Assembly (NCBI GenBank): GCA_003117195.1
Contig: BDSI01000001.1
Coordinates: forward strand, 1,426,001-1,490,000
Origin: Eudorina sp. 2006-703-Eu-15
Taxonomy: Eukaryota; Chlorophyta; Chlorophyceae; Chlamydomonadales; Volvocaceae
Direction: 5' to 3'
DNA: 64,000 nucleotides
Every line of letters starts with the position of its first letter. Positions within the stretch are counted from its first letter, which is position 1. The notes under the pieces were generated by a model. The model worked only from the letters and a program-made list of their open reading frames with translations. It had not been told where the DNA came from and searched no databases. Below are positions 1 to 12,000 of this stretch, in pieces. Position numbers and translations under genes: made by a program.

Positions 1-2350
1 TGGCCGTCGTCGCCCTGGTTCTCAAGGCAGGCACGGTCACCGGCCAGAAAACAGGTACGTGTGCTCGTACACGACCTCAGCCTCTGCTACATGTACTGCT
101 GCATGTAATAATGCGCGCCACAGCGACGATCAAAGAGAAATCATCGATCCATTTATCACCTCTTCCCCTAATGAACTATATACATACGTACATAAATTGG
201 GCAGGGCAGACTGGGTGCCAGGACGGAAATAAAAACCACCTTGGCAGGCGGGAAAATATTTCTGCGTGTTTCAACAGCTGTGCGACTGCTGCCACAGCTA
301 CGACAGGAATTCTCAGCCTTGAAGAGCTGAAGCACGCTTTCCTGACGTCACGGATGCATGTATATGTGAGCGAGGGTAACCAGGAGTTGGGGACACGGCA
401 TTAGAGTAGTAGTGTTTGTGTTTTGGCGGTAGACAGGTGTACGATGCAAAAAATTGCCCCTACGCCTGCACGCAGATTTGCAGGCCCTTTCGGTAGCCTG
501 GAAAATAACAGTTGACAGGGCAGATTTCCCGCTCTCACCAACAACGTCAATAAATGTAATCTCGCAGCTTTTTTGGCTGGGGGTCCGAGAAATAGAAAAG
601 TTCCAGGTTTTTGCGTAGCCCGTAAATATTCTGCACATACACGGCACCTGACCTGACCGATTGTCGAGCGTCCAGTATTTCCATTATTCAAGGGGGTTTC
701 GTACGTATGCGATTCCTCCTTAGGCCCGAGGCCACATTCGTATGGATGTGCGATGGTATGTACGTAATAGCTACGTAGGCTAACTAGCTAAACTAGCAAG
801 CAAGTACGTAAATAAAAGCTTCCCATAATGATAAAAACGTTCTACTATGCAATAAGAAACACTTATCATGATAGAGGGTATATTAGACTTCCATCCCCGC
901 CATTATGATTTGCTTCCCCTTCGTTCCCATCTACCCCCCCCCCCCTTTCCCATGTACGTAACCCTTACATACATACCGACGACGTGTGTGTGCGCGTTCA
1001 TGCGTGCAGCCTGTCCCCATAAGGATGGCTACAAGGCCTTCCCGGACACGAAATTTGACGTCAGCGGATATCTTATCAAAAACGCGCCCATGGATGACCA
1101 AGTTCGGCTGCGAGCGGCGGAAGTGCTGTGTGGAGGCACCTGCTTCGTATTTGACAGTTCTGGAAGGATCATCCTGGATGATGTAATGTACAGCGATTTG
1201 AGATTGTCTCCTGCAACAGGCATCTGCAGCTACCTCAAAAGTAATGTTCCTTGCGTATTCTTAAGAATACAAGCTTGCTCCGTATGCATACGAAGATACA
1301 TGTACTTAATAATGCATGCATGCGTGCCGTACAGTACAAAGTAAATCTAGCGGTGAAGGGCATTTGAAGTATTTGATTAATTTGATACGTAGCAAATATT
1401 ATTATATAGCACATGTAGAGGTTTGCATAGCCTGACGGAGAGCAGACTGGCCTAACAGCTTAAGGGCATACGTACTGATGTATCATGCTTCCGTTGCAAA
1501 ATTATTCCGGTAGCTGACATACGTGTGTTCATCCTCCCGGGACATCCCATGGTACTAATGGTACAGCCCCGAATGGAAGGATTCGTTTAACGAACCTTAC
1601 ATATACTACGTAGCTAGGTGGACGTAGCGGTACACAACTAGATAGGTCGGTGGTTCCTGGCCGCCGTTCGTCGGTCTCGATGTCCATCACCGTTATTAGT
1701 TGTATAATTTTACAGTGGCCAGCTAGGACAGCATGTACTGCATGTATGTAGTACGCACATGCAGTAACTGCATGCAGTCCTTGTTGCTGCGTGCCCCCCC
1801 TGTACCCCCTGCTGTACCTGCTGTATGTACTGTATGCACCTCATTCCGTCCCGCATGCGTGATTGTACTTCGTGTTTGCCACCAGCAAACACTTACTTAC
1901 AACTAACGCTCCTCCGTCGTCCTGAGCCATCCATGTATGTATCTGAGAATGCATGCATGGATGGATGGGTGACCAGGTTCATTCTCACCTCGCTCTTACT
2001 TGTGATCTCCCGTGCGTGCATGTTACATGTGTGCATACATATACCTTCATGTTTCAGACCCTGCGGACTGCTGGACGTTTCCCGGCTTCTCTACTCTGTT
2101 ACCCAACATGGCGATTCGCGGGGTCGCGTACACCTGTGACCCGGCGGCGGACGACTCCTGCTACGGGTTGGTGTACTTCCCGGAAAGCGGCGGAGTCATG
2201 CAATCCTACAACAATGACGCTATTTCATCAGTCGACCTTTATCCTGGAGCCTGCACTGTAATCGCAGACACAGGTACGTACATACTTCACGGGCAGTTGT
2301 ATTATAGTTACCATCAGCCATCCGTGGGGTGGGGTGGGGTGGGGTGGGGT

Positions 2351-2387
<37 letters not shown>

Positions 2388-3068
2388 GGGGTGGGGTGGG
2401 GTGGGGTGGGGTGGGGTGGGGTGGGGTGGGGGGTGGGGTGGGGTGGGGTGGGGTGGGGTGGGGTGGGGGGGGTGGGGTGGGGTGGGTGGGGTGGGGTGGG
2501 GTGGGGTGGGGTGGGGTGGGGTGGGGTGGGGTGGGGTGGGGTGGGGTGGGGTGGGTGGGGTGGGGTGGGGTGGGGTGGGGTGGGGTGGGGTGGGTGGGGT
2601 GGGTGGGGTGGGGTGGGGGGGGGGGGGTGGGGTGGGGTGGGGTGGGGTGGGGTGGGGTGGGGTGGGGTGGGGTGGGGTGGGTGGGGTGGGGTGGGGTGGG
2701 GTGGGGTGGGTGGGGTGGGGTGGGGTGGGGTGGGGTGGGGTGGGGTGGGGTGGGGTGGGGTGGGGGGTGGGGTGGGGTGGGGTGGGGTGGGGTGGGGTGG
2801 GTGGGGTGGGGTGGGGTGGGTGGGGTGGGGTGGGGTGGGGTGGGGTGGGGTGGGGTGGGGTGGGTGGGGTGGGGTGGGGTGGGGTGGGTGGGGTGGGGTG
2901 GGGTGGGGTGGGTGGGGGGGGTGGGGTGGGTGGGGTGGGGTGGGGTGGGGTGGGGTGGGTGGGGTGGGGTGGGGTGGGGTGGGGTGGGGTGGGGTGGGGT
3001 GGGTGGGGTGGGGTGGGGTGGGGTGGGGTGGGGTGGGGTGGGTGGGGTGGGGTGGGGTGGGGTGGGGT

Positions 3069-3099
<31 letters not shown>

Positions 3100-6000
3100 G
3101 GGGTGGGGTGGGGGGTTGGGGGGGGGGCCGGGGTGGGGGTGAGATTATTTGTATCAAAAATGTTACAGTCACTGGTGTTGCATATGTATTGATGATGCAT
3201 TCGCCTCGCTTTGGTTTGCGGATGGTTGTATGTACGGCTTTGCATATTCAGATGCTGATTGTGTCCCCAAGTACGGCTGGACTACCATTTACAAGTCCTC
3301 CTTGGTGGGAGTCACCGACGCCGCGCATGGTGCCAGCACCGGTGTAATCGGCACCGCGGCCGAGGCGGAGGCGCACTGCAGGGTTAACCCGCGCTGTACG
3401 GCATACGACACGACCGGAACCGTCGCGTTTGGCGGCTTGGTTGCGACAACTGAAAAGATCAGGAGCTGCACCTATACCAAGGACTGTAAGTAGTTAGTTA
3501 TGTTGAAGAACTTGTAATTCGTGGGTTTGTGGCACGGTGTGTTGTTGTTTGCGGCGTTCAGGTGTGGAGGTGTCTGCTGGACGGGGCTTGCCCTGGTATA
3601 CACCGTTGATCCCTTTGCTTGGGGTCCGCTGTTCATTCATTCACTCATTCATTCATCTACTCCGTTATTAGAAGCATACATGATGTATGCCATCTATTGC
3701 AATTACTGCAGGTAACTAGTTACATTCTCAAATACGTAGTGCCCCGCCGCGCTTGGGGGCTGACAGCGGTATGTAACCATGCCCCATACATATATATCTG
3801 ATCATATGTCACAATGATAATTCCGACGACCGCTGTAGTGTGCACCGCCATCACGTCACAACAAGACCGCATTAGCTAGCGAAGCATATACATGCATATT
3901 CATATATTATGGATGCTGGCAGACTTCAGCTCTCATATAGTCTATCTAGTCCCTCGGCTGATGCATTCGATTCCGTGGTATCACGATGGATCGCACAATG
4001 AGGCGGTGTGCGCGTCCTCGTCACACAGCACCACGCAGCAGTCTCCGCTCATGATGATCCAATCAAACCATCATAATTCAATTAAATACAATATTATTAT
4101 ATTATATTATATTATATTATATTGTATTATATTATATTATATTATATTATATTATATTATATTATATTATATTATATTATATTATATTATATTATATTAT
4201 ATTATATTATATTATATTATATTATATTATATTATATTATATTATATTATATTATATTATATTATATTATATTATATTATATTATATTATATTATATTAT
4301 ATTATATTATATTATATTATATTATATTATATTATATTATATTATATTATATTATATTATATTATATTATATTATATTTATGTTATGTTATATTATTATT
4401 ATTATTATTAGGATGTTACAGCGGACCCCGCGGGTCATCGGTGACAGCCCCGGCGACAGCCGAGGCTTCCTCACCATACACTGCCTAAATGAATAAACGC
4501 CACCATGGCGCTCCGGACAGGCTCCCCAAGTGCACCGAAACACTCCCCGGGTCCACACTACCAGGGAACCACCCCGTTCCTGAGAACCAGCCATGGCAAG
4601 GGATAAAGCCCGCTCAGGGGGAGTTAGCCACCAGGGCGCCCCTATTAGCGAACCACCACCCCCACCAAGGCGGGATCACTTCTCCAGCGGTGGCCCGTAG
4701 TCTTGGAGGGCCACGGGGGCTCGCGAGTCACCCTCCGGGGCCTGCCCGTACGGTCCCACCTGGCCGAAAAAACCGCCCACACCTAGCGATAGCTTTACTG
4801 GGCGTCACTGCCCTGTCCACCCGCGGTTTAATATGACAGAATCCCTACTGGGCTTAAGACTCCTAGCCTGACGGAACCGGTCCACGGCATACAAGACGAC
4901 CGTCCTGCACTTTCAGGATGGGGTGTGTAGCCCCCACCGCTGCCCACCCTTTCACTGGGACTCCCAGCTCAGCAAAGTCGTAGAGTCGGCTCCAAAAGTC
5001 TGCCACTGCCCGTCGGGCAGCTAGCCCTTCAGCGTCCCCCAACGGCCGAGGGATCCCGCCCGCGTTCCTAGACCTGTCGGTCTTCAGGGCTCGCCGGCCC
5101 GTTTCCATGGCACTGGTTGCCGCCAAGACGACCACGTCCCAGACACATTGTTGCACACCCACGGGGGGCATTGCGAGCCACACCTGTTGCCTTTGAAGGC
5201 TCACCCCTAGCCGTGCCTCGATCTGCGCGACCACCGCCTGTGCCACCCCACAGCCCCAAAAATGATGTTGCCTGGGTGTTGGCCGTATCGCTCCGGCGCC
5301 GGGGTACGTCCCGCATCCACACGGGGCCACCGCCGCCCCCCTCATGTGCGAGTTACCGAGCATCGGGATGCCATCAACCGCCAGTCGCCAATACGCCTCC
5401 TTATTGGAGTTTTCCCACTTGGCCTCCGTCCACATCCGCTGCATGTTCTCTACTACCTTGGACACCATCCTCGACACTTCTGGCGCATTATCCTCTACCC
5501 CAAGCGCTTCGCAAACAAAGCGTGTGTGCGCCTTACGCCTCGCCTCCTCCAGGCTGTGCGACTGCAATGTTGTGCCATACCGCACGGTGTAGTCGTGGAG
5601 TGCCACCTTGAGGCCGTTTTGCAGCCTCCATCCCATGCGTCTCACCAGCATATCCGTGACTTCCTCCCTCCCTGGGGGGGTCGCCTCGGTGGGCCCCAGG
5701 GTCCCCTCGGCGGCTTCCCACCACGCTTGTGGGATGTCTTGCCGGAGCGCTTCTAGGGCCGCCTCACACTCCCTCCACTGGTTCCACTCCTGCCACCCGT
5801 CGGCTCCTACCCCCAAACACTCCCTAACAAACCGTGCCCATCCCCGACGACGCTGGCGCTGTGCGCGGGCGGTCGGGGGGCTCGCGTCCAAGGTCCTCTC
5901 CCATCCGTCTGTCGTGTCTCGGAGCCGGGATATCGCCCGAATCGCTTGCCCAATGGTCCTCAGCGACAGGCATTTGGCAAGGGCGGCATGCCTCTGCTCG

Positions 6001-9000
6001 AGCCCCGGTCGCTCGCCTTGTTGCAGCCCTTGTGGTAGTAGCGGGTTGCCCCACAGCGGTGTATTCCAGCACCAGCCCCCTGGGGTCAGGGGCTCCTCCT
6101 CCACATCGATCACCGGCGGCAGGGCACTCAGTGCCCTTGCTATCCGATTTCACGCCCTCCGGCAGTCCAGGGCAGTTCAGCCATGGTCCTGTATGGGGCG
6201 CCGTCAAGGCCATGATGGGCTCGAAGCCCGGTATCGCTCCGCGTAAGAACTCAAGCAAAATTCGCCGCCACGGTGCGTCTGCCCTGCCCTTGGGTCCCAG
6301 GACAAGGCGGATCGCCCACCCGGCCCATCTGGCCCGCGCGTGCTCCAGCAGTGGTAGGGCCCCAAACCCTCCTCCCGTCGGGTGCCCTGCCAACAGCGAT
6401 TTTGGAACTCCTGTTGCCCTCCGTTCTGTGTCGTCGGGGCCGAGTCCTCTATCGATTAGGCGGGCCGCCAACTTCTCCCAGGCCACACTCTCTCTCTGGG
6501 GCGGTAGTCCCCCGTGCTCCATGTGCCACGTCACTCGCTGCAGTCCATATGCGGCCGCTGATGATGCCCTTCCGAACACCGACAAGGATAGCCTCGATAG
6601 CGCCTGAAATCGCTCTTTCACCTTGTTCCCGTGCGCCCTCCAGGCCAGTTCAGCGTCCCTTCCCAGGTTCGTGAACGGGAGGTTCAGCGCAGTGGCGCGG
6701 TGAACAATCCTCAACCCCGCGACTTCCTGACCTTCACCCACCGCGCTTGCGCCCGACTCGTCCGCCGCCCCTATAACTAGAAGCTCCACCTTGTCGAGAT
6801 TGAGCTGTTGCCCCGACGCCTTCGCGTACGTGTCCATATATCCCAGGAACGGAGCCACGGCCTGGGTGTTCTCCAGCACCACTTCCGTATCATCCGCAAA
6901 TTGCACCGCCGTGGTGAGTTCGCTATCCTGCGGTCCTAACTTGATCCCTACCCCGCATTTCTGCAGCCAGCATAGCAGCGCCTGCGCTGCAAACAGATAT
7001 AGCAGTGGTGCTAACGGGCACCCCTGCCGGACTCCCGCCGTCATGGGGACTAGCTCCGACTTGTATCCATTCACCACTGCTCTCGCCGCTGTCTCCGACA
7101 GGAGGGTACGGGTCCACTTCATCAGCCCCTCGCCGGCCCCCATCGCGTCCATGCATCCCATGAGGAAGGGCCGGTCTAGCGTGTCGTACGCTTTCGCAAT
7201 GTCCAGGAAGGCTATGCAGCCCGACCGGCCCTGCTGTGCCAGTAGGTGGGGCAGGTACCGCAGAAACAGTACATTTGCGCCTATCAGCCTCCCCGGGAGG
7301 AACGCCGACTGTTCCAGGGTGACCACCTTGCCCAGGGCTGGGCCCAGGCGGTTGGCTAGCACCTTAGCTAGAATGCGATAGTCCGTGCACAACAGTGTAA
7401 TCGGCCGATAGCTACCTGGCAGGTACCGATGTCCCCGATTCTTGTACAGAATGGTGATGATTCCGTCGAGGAACCCGTCCGGCGTTCGTCCTAGGGTTCC
7501 GATGGCCGTGTACAAATTCGCCAACACGTCTGCAAACTTCGCCCGGTATCCCTTATACAGCTCGCCCGGGATACCGTCCCATCCTGGCGATTTTCCCGGG
7601 CGCAGCGTTTTCAAGACACTTTCTACCTCCGTGGCGGACACCTCCATCGAGCCGATATCTGCTGCTTGGTCCTCCGGTATCCTTAGGTTTCGGTGCCGCA
7701 GGGCCTGCAGCACTTGCTCCCTATCCTCCGCTGTCACATTCGCCGGGGATTGGCATATCGTCCCCCAGTAATCCGCGACCACTTGTGGCAGCTTCTTCGC
7801 TGCCGTAACCAAGTTCCCGTGCTTGTCCCGAAGCCCAGCTACCACGTTCTGCGCTTGGGGTGGCTTGACCAGGGCCGTCAGGGCTCGGTTCGGCCGTTCC
7901 CCTTCCCGTAGCCATTGCACCCGCAACCGACGCCGGATGTCGTCCCCTTCCTCTCTAAGAGCGGCCCGTACCTCCGTCTGCGCTTCCACCATTTCTTGAA
8001 GGGATTCGGGGTCGTCGGGTGTCTCGGCGGCCTTTAGTTCGGCTTGCTCCGCTCGCTCGATGGCAATTCGGCTCCGAGCCCCCGGCCGTACACGCGCGTG
8101 TCTGGCCGCATGGCTGAGATCTCGTATCTTCTCGACCATGCGAGTCTTGAAGGGGCCCCACCACAACAGCCATCCCTCTGCGTCCTCCCTGGCGGGTTTG
8201 CTCACCAGCTCCCCCGTGAGCCATTCGTCAAAGTGGTCGCGTAGCGGCCTCATTCTCATGAAGTCGCATCTAACCCTTTTCATGCCTGGGCCCTGCGCGA
8301 GGCCGGTCCTCGGGAGCAAGGTCACGGTAGCCATCCGGTGGTCCGACGGTGTTTGCCCCCTCATGGCCGCCGCCGCAATGAAAGGGTGTATTGTGTTCGA
8401 GACATAGATCCTGTCCAGCCGGGACCCTCCCGGGGCTGGGGCGTGGTACATGTGCGAGTATTCCCGCCCTTGGGGGTGCAGCGCGCGGTAGGTATCTATA
8501 AGGTTTGTGCATGTTTCGGTAAACTCCCGTGCCACCGCCCTGTCCGCCACCCTCCCATTGGGTCCCGCGGAGCTGTCCTTCCCGGGGTCCGTGACAAAAT
8601 TGAAGTCCCCTACCACCATCACCGGGTCCACCTCCGTGCTGCCCTGGCTAATCGGAGCGATGAGCTTAGTAATAAAGGATGTTCGCTCTGCCGTGGGTGC
8701 ACTGCCCGATGTGGGTAAGTAGACGTTTACCAGATGAATCTTGTGTCCTCGCCACGTGAACGAGTACTGGCACATCCGACCCCGATGCGGCATGGTGGGT
8801 CTGAGGTGGTTGGGTGTGGCTACTTGCTTGATGGTTGCGTGGGCCCCTGTGCGGGTGAGGATTGCAACCCCCCCTGTATGGATGGACGGGGCGTACGAAT
8901 GTGCCACTACCTGCCAGCCTCCGATCTGCATGCGAGCGGTAGCCTTCGTCAGCGCCTGCGCGAAGCGCTGGAACTGCGGTTTTGTCGCAATGTGTGTTTC

Positions 9001-12000
9001 TTGGATGCACACAACGTCCATCTTTTCGCGCTCCCACCATTTCAGAGCGGCACATAGCTTGGCTGTGTGCGTCGGTGCCCTAAGCCCATCCGCATTCCAC
9101 GAGCCCACCCTAAGCGGGCGATACCGCAGAGAATGCCCGTCGCCCCTTGCCCTGGGCATTGCTTAGGTCATGACCTCATCCTCCCCCCCGTCCATGTCGC
9201 ACAGGGCATCGTATGCGTTCCGGGACAGGATAATCTGGCGGTCCGGCACTGGAACGATTGCCCGCCCCTTCCCACTCTGCCACTCCCCCTCGTCATCGTC
9301 CTCCACCCTCATCAGGTCCTCCCCCTCGTCTGTTCCCACCCTGTTACTGCGCACCGCGGGTGGCGAGTCACCGTGGTTGCTGGCTGGCCGACTGCGGAGC
9401 GCTCGTGTTGCTCCTGCAGGTGCTGTGCTTGGTGCTGCGCCTGTGAGCGGCACCTCAGGAGACTGAGCCCCTCGGGCTGCTGTTCCCCTCGGCGTGTCGA
9501 GCTCCCTCCCCTGCGGGCCTGGTCCTGCGGCTGGTGCTGTCGTCGTAGTCAGCACCCCTTCGGCTGGCCTCCCGGGTGGCGCCGCCGCCATGCTGCGGGC
9601 TTTCAGCACCGCCTTTTCTGCTGCGGACCTCGCGGCGGCTGCTATCTCCTCCGGGGTTCGCGTGGTGGGCGGCGGTCCCCATGGGCCTACCAGAGCCTCC
9701 ATTCGCTGGATATCCTCGCGTGCCATCTGCAGTTGCGGAACCCCCGGGATGTCGGGGCGCGTCGCGTGCTGCTGCGGCTGTTGTTTCTGCGTCGCCGCCG
9801 CTGCGTTCGGTGTCGCCGCCGCCGTCGCCGCGTGCGGCTGCTGCTGTGGTTGCTGTTGTTGACGCGGCTGCGGCGGGTTTGGCCGCAGCTGCGGCGGTTG
9901 TTGCGGCTGTTGCGGCTGTTGCGGGTGCTGTGTTGCCACCTGTTGTCCTGGCTGGCCTGCCGCTGTTGGTGCCGGCTGCGTGCCGTGTTCCCGTGCCACC
10001 CTTGCAGGGCGGTTGGGCGGGGTTGTCCCAGTCGCGGGATTGGTGGTTGCGCTTCCACTCGGGCCGGCGGCCTCTCCGGCTGATGGCTGGCGTGTTTCCA
10101 GTCCCCGGGTCGCTGCCCGGATCGGCGGCGGCGGTGGCCTTTGCGGGCGGCTGACGGGTGGCCGTTGTTGCTTGGGAGGTGGTGGGAGCGGATAGAAGCT
10201 CAGTCCCATCTGGACTCCTTTGGCCGTAAGCGCCCCCTGGACAAGTATCTTGGGGTCTTGCGCGGCTCTGGGGTCGGCGATCTCGTAACCGCGTTTGCCC
10301 TCGAGGGCCGGCAGGTGGCATTGGAGCCAAACCTGTGCCGTGCTGCCAAGCCCAGGCTCAATCCGAACTCCTTCCGTGGGTAGTGCGAACGCCCTCTTCA
10401 CCACAACGGGCACGTATTGCCGCTTGAGATTGGGGGGGAGGCCCCCAATGGTGTACAGGTGTCCCCTCGCCTCGGGGATGAGCACGACCAGGTCGGGGAA
10501 CCGCTGGTCGTCGACTACTAGCTCGCCTAGGTTTATCCAGCCGTGCGTGTCGGCCAGTTTCCGAACCTGCTGAGCCCATTGTTCCGGGTAGGACAGGTTG
10601 ATCAACACGTGCCGGCGCTCCTGCCCATCTGACCATACGATGGGGTGTGCGCGAGCGGGTTCCGGGCAGCCCGGGAGCTTCTCGGCGATGACGGTTAGGA
10701 AGTGGTTGAGGCCGGGGCCCGCTGCGAAGGCTCTCGCGTCGTTGAAGCTTGTTCCCGGCTCAAAACAGAATCGGAGACTGAGTTTGGTCAATGGTTCGGT
10801 GAATATGCTTTCAGAACTGTCGCCGATGAGATCGGTGACAGATATGCAGACCGACGGCCGGATCTCAGCGTCCGGCTGCTCCTCATGGTTTCCCGACATT
10901 TTTCTTCTCGATCAGGTGCTACTTTTCCTTCTGAGCACCTGTTGGTGATGACCGACCGGGTCAGCCCGGTTCGGTCATTTCTATTCTATTCTGTTTCTAT
11001 TCTATTAGGCAACTGTTTCTATTCAACTGTTTAGGCAACTGACCATGTTTAGGCAACTGACCATGTTGCAGGCAACTGTGCATGTTGCAGGCAACTGACC
11101 ATGTTTAGGCAACTGACCATGTTGCAGGCAACCGCCCAAGCATCATTATATTATATTATATTGCATTGCATTGCATTGTATCATATTATAACATATTATA
11201 TTACAATGCCATATTATATTATGTTATGTTACATCAAAATATTGTAATATCATATTAATACATAAACTCTGCAATAATCAGACTTGTGCGGCCTTCACAT
11301 TAACCCTTTTTAACTAATAGAAGTAGCATCTAGGTATCATTGTGTGTTGTGTAGGACATTACGCGCCTGAGTTCCAAAGCGGTATGTAACATAAATGAGT
11401 ACGTGCGCCAACCTAGGAATACTAGGAATGCGTGGTGGAACCTATAAGCCTACCGTTAGCATGGTGGTTCACAACAGATCAAGTAGTGGGCTTCCCACCG
11501 CCCAGTTATAACAATATAAGCCAGGGAAGCAGGCCTGTTTGCATCTTGCTGATATATGCACAGCTGAGCAGGCGACAGGATGCGGACTGGACCAATCCTG
11601 CTGGTCAGGATCCACTTGCACGCGTTTGCTAGCTTGTGTTTGTGCGTATTGCGACTTAATTTATGTAATGCACGTACATGCTCCCTTCGATTCGTCGCCT
11701 TCACTCTACCTGCTGTGTATAGTGTATATCTACACGACTTCGATAATACTACATAGACAAGTACGTCCCATGAGATGCACGCATGGCGCAGATATATATT
11801 CACTTCGCTCATTATTATTTCCTCCGTCGTTCTTAATACCGCCAGCTGACGGTCGGTATTTACAATTGTCGGACACTCCTCTCTGAGGCTCATTTTTATA
11901 CTGCATTGATCTGCGCGTCCCGTCTTCCCTTGGACTTTGATTGCATGTACATACGGAACAATCGTCACCGCCACGCGCGCATGCTACTCCATCATGCATG

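Larger units (their letters stand above)
4393..11140 (-). mobile_element. Near full-length L1-type LINE (non-LTR retrotransposon)
   Basis: The element reads right to left. It has a 5' region with 18-19-bp tandem repeats, ORF1 (9163-10899), ORF2 with endonuclease and reverse transcriptase (5824-9159), a frameshifted C-terminal ORF (4863-6113), and a 3' UTR of about 450 bp. The 3' end has a short hairpin, GACCC-GCG-GGGTC, then GTAACATCC and a TAA-repeat tail, as expected for target-primed reverse transcription. It lies in intron 4 of copy A, antisense to the host gene. Copy B lacks it, so it inserted after the duplication or was lost from B. A related, 5'-truncated element is at 17,505-18,640. 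Confidence 0.9.

Noticed and set aside
2324..3140. Telomeric or subtelomeric repeat
   Set aside because: The unit GGGGT is not the TTTTAGGG/TTTAGGG type of volvocine telomeres, and the array is intronic with a short counterpart in copy B.
2012..3347. Long Gly/Val/Trp and Pro/His/Thr ORFs
   Set aside because: They are readings of the intronic GGGGT array between exons 3 and 4 of copy A.
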